In this document: positions 25,401-33,335 of the stretch, piece after piece
Position numbering within the stretch: the stretch's first letter is position 1
Layout: every line of letters starts with the position of its first letter
Assembly: GCF_006439055.1 (NCBI RefSeq)
Contig: NZ_RCZC01000012.1
Coordinates: forward strand, 1 to 64,000
Length of the DNA stretch: 64,000 bases
Direction of reading: 5' to 3'
Source: Sphingomonas glacialis
Lineage (GTDB): Bacteria > Pseudomonadota > Alphaproteobacteria > Sphingomonadales > Sphingomonadaceae
Program-made: the position numbers and the translations under genes
The notes under the pieces: generated by a model
Seen by the model: the letters and a program-made list of their open reading frames with translations, nothing else
What the model was told of the DNA's origin: nothing
Database searches by the model: none

Positions 25401-26627
25401 GGGGTCGAGCTGTTCGACCTCACCGGACCGGTCGCGATCGGCGCCGATGCCGGCGGGACGGTGGCCAATCCGCAAATCAAGGGCGTCGTCCAGGCCAAGG
25501 GCGCGAAGATCGAGAGCACGACGACCGGCACCGTGCTGACCAACGTCCAGACCACCGGGCGCTTCGGCGGATCGCGGCTCGTGCTCGATCGCTTCGCCGC
25601 CGATGCCGGGAAGGGCGGGCATGTCACCGGCACCGGCGTGTTCGATTTCGCCGCGAAGAACGGGCTCGGGCTCGACCTCCAGGTTCAGGCCGATCACGCC
25701 GTGATGATCGCCCGCGACGATATCGGCGCCACCGTCTCCGGGCCGCTGCGCTTCCAGTCGGATGGGGCGGGGGGCACGATCTCGGGCAATCTCCGGCTCG
25801 ACAAGAGCCGCTATCGGCTCGGTCAGGCGAGTGCCGCCAGCGCCTTGCCGCAGCTCAACATTCGCGAGATCAACCTGCCCGATGGCGGGCAGGACGACGA
25901 GACGCCGCCGGTGCCCTGGACGCTCGCGATCCATGCGCGCGCGCCTAATCAGGTGCTCGTCACCGGGCTCGGGCTGCGCAGCGAATGGTCGGCCGATCTG
26001 CAGATCGCGGGCGCGCCCGACAATCCGGCGATCACCGGGCGCGCCGATCTCGTCCGCGGCAATTACGATTTCGCCGGGCGGACCTTCGGGCTCGACCGCG
26101 GCAAGATCCTGTTCGCGGGCGAGGTGCCGGCCAACCCCGCGCTCGACATCGTCGCCAACGCCAATACGACCGGCCTGACCGCGTCGATCAACGTGACGGG
26201 GCCCGCGCTCAAGCCCGAGATCACCTTTTCGAGCACACCTGCCTTGCCGCAGGACGAACTGCTGTCGCGACTGCTGTTCGGGACGTCGATCACCAATCTC
26301 TCGGCGCCCGAGGCGTTGCAATTGGCTTCGGCGGTGGCCGCGCTGCAGAACGGCAAGGGCGGGCTCGACCCGATCAACGCGGTGCGGCGTGTTGCGGGGC
26401 TAGACCGGCTGCGGATCGTCTCGGCCGATCCGACGACCGGGCAGAAGACCTCGGTCGCCGCAGGCAAGTACATCACGCGACGCTTCTATGCCGAGATCGT
26501 CACCGACGGCGCGGGCTATTCGGCGACGCAGGTCGAGTTCCAGGTGACGCGCTGGCTGTCGCTGCTCTCGACAGTGTCGACGCTTGGCCGCCAGACCGCC
26601 AATGTCCGCGTGTCGAAGGACTATTGA
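22431..26627 (+). CDS. tamB: Translocation/assembly module TamB (DUF490)
   Basis: 1398 residues starting at a TTG (22431) that shares bases with the tamA stop. A single N-terminal signal anchor (VFVVVASLFLLSLAALGLID, about 33-52) is followed by a very long series of beta-strand repeats forming the hydrophobic groove of AsmA-like bridge proteins. The C-terminal DUF490 domain is clear: ADLVRGNYDFAGRTFGLDRG, then ITFSSTPALPQDELLSRLLFG and the final strand. It spans the periplasm between the inner membrane and TamA. The pair is complete here. Its end overlaps the converging vapC remnant by seven bases. Confidence 0.92.
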   Translation: MSDDTLPPEATPPEAVPDEPAPRTIKPHGVWGRIVFVVVASLFLLSLAALGLIDTSIGHRFLTDQIAAIRPANGLRYSIGRIEGSIYGRATLIDVRVRDARGVFFAAPRAELDWSPFHWLDNRLDITSLRIASASLARLPQTKPTRPGPILPSFDIHIGRLAVDRLVVAPALAGVERVARVRARADVLRGRALIDLAAVVAGSDDIRLHLDAAPDRNRLEATARVRGTARGVLAKLSGFGKPIALDLAGKGSWAAWRGNMVADVGTTRLADLALTNRAGSYAVSGVLVPAPLAHGKLQRLTVPRVLVHGAAMLVDRQLKGNLSLRSDSLDVTGDGTIDLAQSAFRNVRIHAFLTRPSALFPNMTGRAIELRAILDGRFATAAFDYRLTAQRFAFDNTGFEDFRAAGRGHFSKQPVLVPIRATAARVTGVGDVAGGILRNLTIDGVLRVTPQLVLGDDLKLTSDKLNGRINLLLDLRDGRYDIGINGGLGRYRIPGLGVVDVETTLKVVPGPGGRGTRVVGQGVAQMITLENAFFRSLGGGLPRVVTGLERTPDGLLHLNNLVLTAPQLRITGNGVRRRDGTFHFEGAGQQTTYGPLTIKLDGKIDHPTLDLVFARPNQTMGLSNVVAHLDPTDTGFAFTARGDSRLGPFSGNGAILLPKGGDGTIAIADLAVSGTHAKGPLRIVPGGFDGKLDVAGGGLAGTLLFRPVQEKQQIEAHLDATAARLANAFVLRRGHLDLVALLDPAGTSIDANLTGAGLRRRSLVIGRFAAHAKLRDGTGTITASIAGSQGRAFDIQSVTQVAPDRYVVSAHGTLDRRPLTLVTPAVVTRDGDGWRLAPTDLTFSGGAAKVSGRFTGASSELAATVARMPLSILDIGYPGLALGGNASGSLSYTQGGGAAPTGKIDMTVRGLTRSGLIVSSRPVDVGISGLLSRDRLAARAVAETGGKTVGRAQMLLTLPGGDDLAQRVQNAGLFAQLRYDGPADTVWRLTGVELFDLTGPVAIGADAGGTVANPQIKGVVQAKGAKIESTTTGTVLTNVQTTGRFGGSRLVLDRFAADAGKGGHVTGTGVFDFAAKNGLGLDLQVQADHAVMIARDDIGATVSGPLRFQSDGAGGTISGNLRLDKSRYRLGQASAASALPQLNIREINLPDGGQDDETPPVPWTLAIHARAPNQVLVTGLGLRSEWSADLQIAGAPDNPAITGRADLVRGNYDFAGRTFGLDRGKILFAGEVPANPALDIVANANTTGLTASINVTGPALKPEITFSSTPALPQDELLSRLLFGTSITNLSAPEALQLASAVAALQNGKGGLDPINAVRRVAGLDRLRIVSADPTTGQKTSVAAGKYITRRFYAEIVTDGAGYSATQVEFQVTRWLSLLSTVSTLGRQTANVRVSKDY

Positions 26628-27021
26628 GCCGCGGGGGCGGGCCAGATCTCGAGCGCGAGGCCGGGGATGTCGCGGAAATCGTCACCGTTGATGGTGACGA
26701 GCGTGAGACCGAGAGTGATCGCGGTGGCTGCGATGAGCCGATCAAGAATGCGCGGTCGCGAAAACCCGCACGTGGCAACGATCTGGCCATAGCACCGCAC
26801 GACAGGGGCATCGCACGGAAGGATTTCGAGGCCCTCCAGAAGGATGTCGAGCCGGGCCCGGCGTCGCGCAGCGGTGCCCGGGTCGCGATAGACGCCGCCT
26901 CGAGCTCGACCCATGACAGCAAAGACAAGCGCGGCGGGCCGGAAAGCGCCGCGATCCGGCCGGACACCGACTCTTCTCCGTCGCGCAGATGGATCGCCAC
27001 GTTCGTGTCGATCAAATGCAT
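26621..27021 (-). pseudogene. vapC: PIN-domain toxin VapC, broken by a one-base frameshift
   Basis: The start MHLIDTNVAIHLRDGEES and LSLLSWVELE (frame from 27021) carry the PIN acidic residues D5 and E39. Near 26900-26905 the reading frame changes, and the rest of the domain continues in another frame as GGVYRDPGTAARRRARLDILLEGLEILP..., with DRLIAATA and TLVTINGDDF, to a stop at 26621. Joined by one added base, the protein would be 133 residues, normal for VapC, an RNase toxin. As written, the toxin would be misread after residue 41 and run into unrelated sequence. A sequencing error at this G/C-rich spot cannot be excluded. Confidence 0.85.
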
Positions 27022-27023
27022 CG

Positions 27024-27287
27024 CTACAGACCAGGCCGATCCGGAAATTCGATCGATGCCCGCGTCTCGACCGGGCTGACGGGGCCAACCTCGTCGAGCC
27101 GCGCCATGAGAGCGGCAAGCTTGCGCTTCTCGTCGAGCGGATTGCGCTGTTTCACCGCGGTAATCGTCACGCGATCGCCTTTACGATCGGCCGATACCAA
27201 CACGCTCGCGACGCTGGCGAAATCGTCCGGCAGGTGGACCGCGATCCCATCCCCAGTCTCGAATACCCGCGTTTCGACCTTGTCCAT
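27024..27287 (-). CDS. vapB: Antitoxin VapB
   Basis: 87 residues; GGAGGG stands about five bases before the ATG at 27287. The N-terminal half has the swapped-hairpin AbrB/MazE-type DNA-binding pattern (KVETRVFETGDGIAVHLPDDFA), and the C-terminal half is a polar toxin-binding tail. It ends two bases before the vapC start, the usual antitoxin-toxin order. The pair would autoregulate its promoter. Since vapC is frameshifted, this antitoxin may now be free of its partner. Confidence 0.85.
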   Translation of the reverse strand: MDKVETRVFETGDGIAVHLPDDFASVASVLVSADRKGDRVTITAVKQRNPLDEKRKLAALMARLDEVGPVSPVETRASIEFPDRPGL

Positions 27288-27343
27288 ACGACCCTCCGGC
27301 GCTGGCCGAGTAAACGCCATTCGCCTGCGCGATGCAACTTCGG

Positions 27344-28180
27344 CTAAACCCGCCCCGCCACCGCCGCAGCCAGTCGCTCCGGCACTTCGGGCGCGATGTC
27401 GGGATAGAGATCGGGCTCGATCGCCTCGACTTCAATCAGCGCGAGCTTGCCGTCGGCACGGCGGAGGAGATCGACCCGCGCATAGAGCGGCGCCTCGGGT
27501 AGCGCGGCGAGCACCGCGTCGAACACGCCGCGCGCTTCGGCATCGGGCACATAGCGACTGAAGCGACCGCCGAACTGCGGCTGGATCCGAAAGTCGCCCC
27601 CTGTTGCGACTTTCCGCGCGGCATGGCTGAACACGCCGTCGATCGCGAAGAGCGAGAGTTCGCCTTCCTCGGTGATCGCTGACAGGAAGGGCTGGATGAT
27701 CGCATCGTCGAGCGGGGTGACGGGATCGCCGCGCTTCACGCGAATGGTCTCGTGGCTCCCCGCCGAGATTTGCGGCTTCACCACCAGCTCATCGCACGCG
27801 AACAGATCGAACGCGACGGCAATGCTCGCCTCGTCCGCGCGGCCGAAGCGGCTCGGGACGATGGGAATCCCCGCCGTTTCGAGGGCCAGCAGATAGGTCT
27901 TGCGCGTGTTCCAGGCGAGCAGGGCCGGCGCGTTGAACAACGGCCGGTCATCGGGCCACGCCCCAAGCAGCGCGTCCCACCGCGCAACGTCGAAATGATA
28001 GCCCCACGCGAACAGCGCCAGCGCCGCATCGCCATCGCCGGGGCCGAGATCCCACGGGCGCGGGGCCAGCGTTATCCCGGCGTCGGCGAAGGCGGCACGG
28101 TACGGCGCCAGATGCGCTGCCGCCGCCGCATCGTACGGGCTGCCGCTAACCGGCATCAACACGTCGATGCGGCGCGTCAT
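27344..28180 (-). CDS. ATP-grasp domain protein
   Basis: 278 residues from the ATG at 28180, five bases downstream of the aldehyde dehydrogenase stop, so probably in one operon with it. The N-terminal part (about 1-95) is an alpha/beta domain. From about 100 it shows an ATP-grasp pattern: NTRKTYLLALETAGIPIVPS, ELVVKPQISAGSHETIR (the Lys-binding strand), IIQPFLSAITEEGELSLFAIDG, and ALIEVEAIEPDLYPD with the metal-binding Glu residues. It likely ligates an amino or carboxyl group in an ATP-dependent step. Glutathione-synthetase-like or peptide-ligase functions are possible, but the substrate is unknown. Confidence 0.8.
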   Translation of the reverse strand: MTRRIDVLMPVSGSPYDAAAAAHLAPYRAAFADAGITLAPRPWDLGPGDGDAALALFAWGYHFDVARWDALLGAWPDDRPLFNAPALLAWNTRKTYLLALETAGIPIVPSRFGRADEASIAVAFDLFACDELVVKPQISAGSHETIRVKRGDPVTPLDDAIIQPFLSAITEEGELSLFAIDGVFSHAARKVATGGDFRIQPQFGGRFSRYVPDAEARGVFDAVLAALPEAPLYARVDLLRRADGKLALIEVEAIEPDLYPDIAPEVPERLAAAVAGRV

Positions 28181-28185
28181 GCGCG

Positions 28186-29610
28186 TCAGGCCGGCTCGCC
28201 GATGACCGTCTTCACTTCCATGAAGTCGGTGAGGCCGAACTTGCCATTCTCGCGGCCATTGCCCGATTGCTTGTAGCCGCCGAACGGCGCGTTGCCGTCG
28301 GGGCTCCACGAGTTGATCGTGACGAGCCCGGCGCGCAGTCGCGGCGCGACCTTGGCGGCCTTGGCTGGATCGCCCGAGATCGTCGCCGACAGGCCATAGG
28401 GCGTGCCGTTGGCGATCTTCACCGCTTCGTCCTCGCTGTCATAGGCGATCATCGTCGCGACGGGGCCGAACACCTCCTCCTGCGCGATGCGCATCTCGGG
28501 GGTCACGTCGGTGAACAGCGTCGGCTTGATGAAGTAGCCGGCGTTGCGCCCGTCGGGCCGCCCGGTGCCGCCGGTGACGAGCGTCGCGCCCTCGTCGATC
28601 GCCGACTGGATCAGCCCCTGGATCTTGTCGAACTGCGCCTTGTTGACGACCGGCCCGATATGCGCGCCCATCACCGAGGGATCGCCGACTTCGGTGCCTT
28701 CCATCATCGCCTTGACGATGCCGGTCGCCTCGGCGACCTGGCTGGTGTGGACGAGCAGCCGCGTCGGCGCGATGCAGCTCTGCCCCGAATTGGCGAGCAC
28801 GCCCTGGACGGTCGGCGGCAGCACCGCGGCGAGATCGGCGCCCTCGAGCACGAGATTGGCCGCCTTGCCGCCGAGTTCCTGGTGGACGCGCTTGACCGTC
28901 GCGGCGGCCGACTGCGCGATCGCGATGCCCGCGCGGGTCGATCCGGTGAAGCTCACCATGTCGACATCGGGATGCGCCGACAGCGCCGAGCCGACGCCCT
29001 TGCCGTCGCCGTTGACGAGGTTGAACACGCCCGGGGGAACACCCGCCGCGTCGAGGATCTCGGCGAGGATCACCGCGCAGCCGGGCGATTCCTCGGAGGG
29101 CTTGAGGATCATCGTGTCGCCCGCCGCCAGTGCGGGGGCGACCTTGGCGGTGACCTGGTTGAGCGGCCAGTTCCACGGCGTGATCATCGCGACGACGCCG
29201 AGCGGCTCGTGCACCACCTTGGCGCGGCCGAGCTTCTGCTCGAACTCGAAGCTGTTGAGCGCCTTCAGCGTCGCGATGAAATGCCCGAGCCCGGCGGGCA
29301 CCTGCGCCGCGGTCGCAAAGCCGATCGGCGCGCCCATTTCGCTGCTCACCGCAAAGGCGAGGTCGGGAATGCGCTTCTTATATTCCTCGATGATCCGCTC
29401 GAGCAGGGCTGCGCGCTCGGCGACGGTCGTCTGCGAATAGCTGTCGAATGCGGTGCGCGCGGCGACGACCGCGGCGTCGACGTCGGCGGCGGTGCCGAGC
29501 GTGATCTCGGTGCAGGGCTGCTCGGTCGCGGGGTCGATCACGTCATGGCGCGTGCCGCCCTGGCTCTCGACCCAGGCACCGTTGATATACTGTTTGAGAT
29601 AGCTCTTCAT
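28186..29610 (-). CDS. NAD(P)-dependent aldehyde dehydrogenase
   Basis: 474 residues, starting at the ATG at 29610 with GGAGAG upstream. Standard ALDH motifs are present: ITPWNWPLNQVTAKVAPALAAG, FTGSTRAGIAIAQ (Rossmann), the general-base Glu in HQELGGKAAN, and the nucleophile C279 in ANSGQSCIAPTR. It oxidises an aldehyde to an acid in the cytoplasm. The substrate is not shown; the downstream ATP-grasp gene is the closest partner. It diverges from the quinone oxidoreductase gene. Confidence 0.92.
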   Translation of the reverse strand: MKSYLKQYINGAWVESQGGTRHDVIDPATEQPCTEITLGTAADVDAAVVAARTAFDSYSQTTVAERAALLERIIEEYKKRIPDLAFAVSSEMGAPIGFATAAQVPAGLGHFIATLKALNSFEFEQKLGRAKVVHEPLGVVAMITPWNWPLNQVTAKVAPALAAGDTMILKPSEESPGCAVILAEILDAAGVPPGVFNLVNGDGKGVGSALSAHPDVDMVSFTGSTRAGIAIAQSAAATVKRVHQELGGKAANLVLEGADLAAVLPPTVQGVLANSGQSCIAPTRLLVHTSQVAEATGIVKAMMEGTEVGDPSVMGAHIGPVVNKAQFDKIQGLIQSAIDEGATLVTGGTGRPDGRNAGYFIKPTLFTDVTPEMRIAQEEVFGPVATMIAYDSEDEAVKIANGTPYGLSATISGDPAKAAKVAPRLRAGLVTINSWSPDGNAPFGGYKQSGNGRENGKFGLTDFMEVKTVIGEPA

Positions 29611-29722
29611 CGCCGCTCTCCACGTTTCTGTTTCTCTGCTAGGCCGCGATAAATGGCGTGGCGCGAGATCGGTTGCAACCCGAAACGCAGATCGCCGGTT
29701 GAGCCGTTGCAGGAGACGAGAC

Positions 29723-30712
29723 ATGGCTGGAAACAGGGCGGCACGCACCGCAAGATTCACGCGCACCGGCGGCCCCGAAGTGATCGAATGGGTCGATGTC
29801 GACCTGCCCGATCCCGGCCCCGGCGAAGTGCGGATGCGCAACACCGCGGTCGGCCTCAACTATATCGACGTCTATTATCGCGCCGGCGTCTATCCCGCCA
29901 AGCTGCCGAGCGGGCTCGGCTCCGAAGCGGCTGGCGTGGTCGAGGCGGTCGGGGAGGGCGTCACCGCCTTCGCACCGGGTGATCGCGTCGGGACCTTCGG
30001 GCCGACGCTCGGCGCCTATGCGACCGCGCGCAACCTGCCCGCCGAAACGCTGATCCGCCTGCCCGACGATATCGATGATCGCACCGCCGCCGCGCTCCTG
30101 CTGAAGGGCTGCACCACCGAATTCCTGGTCGAACGCTGCGCCAAGGTCGAGGCTGGGCAGACCGTGCTCGTCCATGCGGCGGCGGGCGGGGTCGGGCATC
30201 TGCTCGTCGGCTGGCTGAAAGCGATCGGCGCGACCGTGGTCGGAACCGCCGGAAGCGAGGCCAAGGCCGCGCAGGCCAAGGCCGCGGGTGCCGACCATGT
30301 CATCCTCCACAAGCACGAAGACATCGCCGCGCGGGTGCGCGAGATCACGCAAGGGAAGGGTGTGCCGATCATCCTCGACGGCGTCGGCATGGCGACGTGG
30401 GAAGCGTCGCTCGCGAGCGCGGCACCGCGCGGTCTGATCGTCAGCTATGGCAATGCCGGCGGTAAGGTGACCGGGGTCGATCTCGGGATCCTCGCCGCCA
30501 AGGGCTCGCTGTTCGTCACGCGGCCGACGCTGTTCAGCTATTACGCGACGCCCGCCGAACGCGAGGCCGGGACCGACCGCCTGTTCGCGATGCTGCGCAG
30601 CGGCGCGATCACGCCCGAGATCGGCCAGACCTTCGCGCTCGAGGATGCCGCTGCGGCGCACCGCGCGCTCGAGGCAGGCGAGACGCGCGGGGCGAGCGTC
30701 CTGACGGTATGA
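29723..30712 (+). CDS. NADPH:quinone oxidoreductase (zinc-independent MDR family)
   Basis: 329 residues from the ATG at 29723, which has AGGAGACG before it. It is a medium-chain dehydrogenase/reductase without zinc ligands. The quinone reductase pattern is clear: TAVGLNYIDVYYRAGVYP, GSEAAGVVEAVGEGV, and the cofactor site VHAAAGGVGHLLVGWLKAIGA. It reduces quinones or enones with NADPH, one electron or hydride at a time, and serves in detoxification. It stands alone and is divergent from the aldehyde dehydrogenase. Confidence 0.9.
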   Translation: MAGNRAARTARFTRTGGPEVIEWVDVDLPDPGPGEVRMRNTAVGLNYIDVYYRAGVYPAKLPSGLGSEAAGVVEAVGEGVTAFAPGDRVGTFGPTLGAYATARNLPAETLIRLPDDIDDRTAAALLLKGCTTEFLVERCAKVEAGQTVLVHAAAGGVGHLLVGWLKAIGATVVGTAGSEAKAAQAKAAGADHVILHKHEDIAARVREITQGKGVPIILDGVGMATWEASLASAAPRGLIVSYGNAGGKVTGVDLGILAAKGSLFVTRPTLFSYYATPAEREAGTDRLFAMLRSGAITPEIGQTFALEDAAAAHRALEAGETRGASVLTV

Positions 30713-31162
30713 TCAATCGACCGTGGCGGGTTCGCGGGCGGCATCGAAGTGCCGCTCGCACAGCGCGCTGATCGCCAGGTCGAGCGCGCCGATCCGTTCG
30801 CGCATGTGGCGCATCATCGCCAGCCCGGCGAGGCGATATTCCGCCCAGTGCGCGTTGATGTCGACGCCGGCCCATTTGCGCTGATAGACCTGATAGTCGA
30901 ACCCGAGCTTGATATATTCGGCCTGGAGCGTCCACACAGTCGCGACGTCGGGCCCGCCCGCCGTCAGGATCGGGCCGAACAGCGCTTGCTGCGTATAGGC
31001 GTCGAGCGCATGCAGCGCCGCGGTCAGTTCGGTGCGGAACGGCGTGAGCACGACGCAGGCGCCGGCCTCGCGGCCGCTCAGATACGGCCTTGCCCGATCG
31101 AGCAGGGTCAGCACGTCGCCATGCAGCCGATGGAACTGGTCAAGCGGGTGGTTGGTGCTCAT
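30713..31162 (-). CDS. Hypothetical helical protein, 149 residues
   Basis: From ATG 31162 to 30713; the start lies only ten bases from the divergent pseudouridine synthase start. The sequence is predicted to be nearly all helical, with scattered His, Glu and Asp (HPLDQFHRLHGDVLTLLDRA, AALHALDAYTQQALFGP, AMMRHMRERIGALDLAI). The His spacing is reminiscent of hemerythrin-like four-helix bundles, but the full ligand set cannot be identified. No family call is made. Confidence 0.6.
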   Translation of the reverse strand: MSTNHPLDQFHRLHGDVLTLLDRARPYLSGREAGACVVLTPFRTELTAALHALDAYTQQALFGPILTAGGPDVATVWTLQAEYIKLGFDYQVYQRKWAGVDINAHWAEYRLAGLAMMRHMRERIGALDLAISALCERHFDAAREPATVD

Positions 31163-31172
31163 AAGGCCAACC

Positions 31173-31811
31173 GTGCCGCGAAAGTCTGAAAAATTTCCAA
31201 CCGCCGCGCGGCCCCGCGCCGCGGTCCGGCCCGAGCGCCGTCCGCCCGCGGTCGGTACGCGCTTGATCGCGCTCAACAAACCGTACGACGTCCTGTCGCA
31301 ATTCACCGATGGAAATATTTCCGCAGTGCGGCGAACATTGTCCGATTTCGTCGCTGTCCCGCACGTCTACCCCGCCGGGCGACTCGATCGCGACAGCGAA
31401 GGGCTGTTGCTGCTGACCGACGACGGCCGGCTGCAGGCGCGGATCGCCGACCCGCGCTTCAAGCTGCCCAAGACCTATCTCGTCCAGGTCGAGGGCGAGC
31501 CCGACGCCGCCGCGCTCGATCGGCTGCGCGCGGGCGTGGAGCTCACCGACGGGATGACGCGCCCCGCCGAAGCCAGGCGGATCGATCCGCCGGCGCTATG
31601 GCCGCGCGACCCGCCGGTGCGTTTCCGCAAGAGCGTGCCCGATTGCTGGATCGAGCTGACGATCCGCGAGGGCCGCAACCGCCAGGTCCGCCGGATGACC
31701 GCGGCGGTCGGCCATCCGACGCTGCGGCTGGTGCGCTGGCGGATCGGCGACTGGTCGCTCGAGGGCATCGCGCCGGGGGAATGGCGCGACCTGCCGGCAG
31801 CGTTGCGCTAG
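31173..31811 (+). CDS. rluE: 23S rRNA pseudouridine synthase (RluE-like)
   Basis: 212 residues from a GTG at 31173 with AAGG upstream; a GTG at 31155 is also in frame. The first 25 residues are basic and probably disordered. The catalytic domain shows LIALNKPYDVLSQF, the active-site Asp in GRLDRDSEGLLLLTDDG, LPKTYLVQVEG and ELTIREGRNRQVRRMTAAVGHPTLRLVR, the RsuA/RluE pattern. It should convert one uridine of 23S rRNA to pseudouridine. There is no S4 domain, which fits the RluE type. Confidence 0.88.
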   Translation: MPRKSEKFPTAARPRAAVRPERRPPAVGTRLIALNKPYDVLSQFTDGNISAVRRTLSDFVAVPHVYPAGRLDRDSEGLLLLTDDGRLQARIADPRFKLPKTYLVQVEGEPDAAALDRLRAGVELTDGMTRPAEARRIDPPALWPRDPPVRFRKSVPDCWIELTIREGRNRQVRRMTAAVGHPTLRLVRWRIGDWSLEGIAPGEWRDLPAALR

Positions 31812-31844
31812 CCAGCGCCCCGCGATTGCCGCACAAGGCCGACG

Positions 31845-32726
31845 ATGCGCTTTCGCGATTTCCTCTTGCTGGTGTTCGTCTGCCTGATCTGGGGCATGAG
31901 CAACGTGCTGAGCCGCGTCGTGGTGGGGGAGTGGCACGTGCCGCCGCTCTTCTTCGCCGCGCTGCGCTTTGCGATCGTGCTCGCCGCGACGCTGCCGTGG
32001 CTGCGGCCCGTGCCGCGCCCGGTGTGGCGGATCGTCGCGGTCGGCGGCCTGATCGGCGGCGGGAGCTTTGCCCTGCTGTTCCTCGGGCTCCAGACCGCGT
32101 CGCCCTCTTCGGCGGCGGTGGCGATCCAGGCGGGCGTGCCAATGACCACCTTGCTCTCGGTGCTGCTGCTCGGCGAGCGGATCCACTGGCGGCGCGGGCT
32201 CGGCATCGCGCTGACGCTGGCGGGGGTGCTGATCGTCATCTGGAAACCGGGCTTCCAGGTCTCTCCGGGGCTGCTGTTCGTGCTGGGCTCGGCCTTTGCC
32301 GGGTCGCTCGGCGCGATCCTGATGAAGCAGATGGAGAATATCGCGCCGCTGCGCTTCCAGGCGTGGGTCGGGCTGGTCGCGTTCGTCCCGCTCAGCCTCG
32401 CCTCGGCGCTTTTCGAGCAGGGCCAGTGGGCGAGCGCGGGCGCGGCGGGCTGGCCGTTCGTCGCGGTTTTGCTCTTCTCCGCGCTGGTCGTGTCGGTCTG
32501 CGCACACACCGCCTATTACTGGCTGATCGCGCGGTACGAGGCCAACCTGCTCGCCCCGCTCACGCTGATGACGCCGATCGCGACGATCGCGCTCGGCGTC
32601 ATGATCACCGGCGACCAGCTCGATGGCCGAATGATCGCGGGCTCGGCGCTGGCCTTGCTCGGCGTCCTGGCGATCGCGCTGCGGCGGAGCACGGCGCCGA
32701 TCGCCGAGGCGCAGGAGCGCGCCTGA
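31845..32726 (+). CDS. EamA family transporter (drug/metabolite superfamily)
   Basis: 293 residues with ten hydrophobic helices in two EamA repeats. The N-terminus LLLVFVCLIWGMSNVLSRV and the WRIVAVGGLIGGGSFALLFLGL segment are typical. The second repeat contains AYYWLIARYEANLLAPLTLMTPIATIALG, close to the EamA/YedA-type carboxylate or amino-acid exporters. It is an inner-membrane exporter of a small metabolite; the substrate is unknown. It is converging with the flavodoxin-like gene, one base apart. Confidence 0.9.
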   Translation: MRFRDFLLLVFVCLIWGMSNVLSRVVVGEWHVPPLFFAALRFAIVLAATLPWLRPVPRPVWRIVAVGGLIGGGSFALLFLGLQTASPSSAAVAIQAGVPMTTLLSVLLLGERIHWRRGLGIALTLAGVLIVIWKPGFQVSPGLLFVLGSAFAGSLGAILMKQMENIAPLRFQAWVGLVAFVPLSLASALFEQGQWASAGAAGWPFVAVLLFSALVVSVCAHTAYYWLIARYEANLLAPLTLMTPIATIALGVMITGDQLDGRMIAGSALALLGVLAIALRRSTAPIAEAQERA

Positions 32727-33335
32727 TCAGCCGGGATAGGGCGCTTTCTTGAGCAAGCCGGCGAGGTGCGCGGCGTTGCCCGCGACCATCTTGACGGTCT
32801 TGGCGACGGTCTTGGGGGTTTCGTCGAGATCCTTGAAGTCGATCGAACCATAGGCTTCGCCGACCCAATAGACCGCCCCGACCGCGGGGATCGTCCAGCC
32901 GGTGTCGTTGAGCGACTGGAACAGCTGCGCGGTCGAGAAATGCGCGCCGTCCTCATTGCCGACGATCGCCGCGACCGCGACCTTCGAATAGCTCGGCATC
33001 CGGCCCTGATCGTCGGTCTCGCCGAGAAAGGCGTCCATCCGCTCGAGCACGCGCTTGGCGACGCTGCCGAGCTGGCCCATCCAGACGGGGCCGCCGAAGA
33101 CGAGGATGTCGGCGGCGAGGATTTTGCTGCGGATCGCGGGCCAGGCGTCGCCATCGCCTTCGTCCGAGCTGACGCCGGGCTTCACGTCGTGCGCGGCGAT
33201 GCGGATCGTCTCGGTCAGTTCGACGTCGCACTCGGCGAAGGCCGTCTTGAGCAGGCCGATCATCACGTCGGTCGAGGAGGCTTCGCTGGCGTCGGCCTTG
33301 AGCGTGCAGTTTATAGCGATGGCATTGAGCGGCAT
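32727..33335 (-). CDS. Flavodoxin-like NAD(P)H/FMN reductase
   Basis: 202 residues, with GGGAG before the ATG at 33335. A flavodoxin fold is visible: AIAINCTLKADASEASSTDVMI (phosphate-binding loop), ADILVFGGPVWMGQLGSVAKRVLERMD (isoalloxazine contact, WMG), and VAVAAIVGNEDGAHFSTAQLFQSLNDTG. Such proteins bind FMN and reduce quinones, azo compounds or iron. It belongs to the NADPH-dependent FMN reductase/WrbA neighbourhood, but the physiological substrate is unknown. Confidence 0.85.
   Translation of the reverse strand: MPLNAIAINCTLKADASEASSTDVMIGLLKTAFAECDVELTETIRIAAHDVKPGVSSDEGDGDAWPAIRSKILAADILVFGGPVWMGQLGSVAKRVLERMDAFLGETDDQGRMPSYSKVAVAAIVGNEDGAHFSTAQLFQSLNDTGWTIPAVGAVYWVGEAYGSIDFKDLDETPKTVAKTVKMVAGNAAHLAGLLKKAPYPG

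Noticed and set aside
24111..26321. Frame of more than 700 codons opposite tamB
   Set aside because: Antisense to a complete TamB, with the biased composition of a shadow frame and no recognisable motif.
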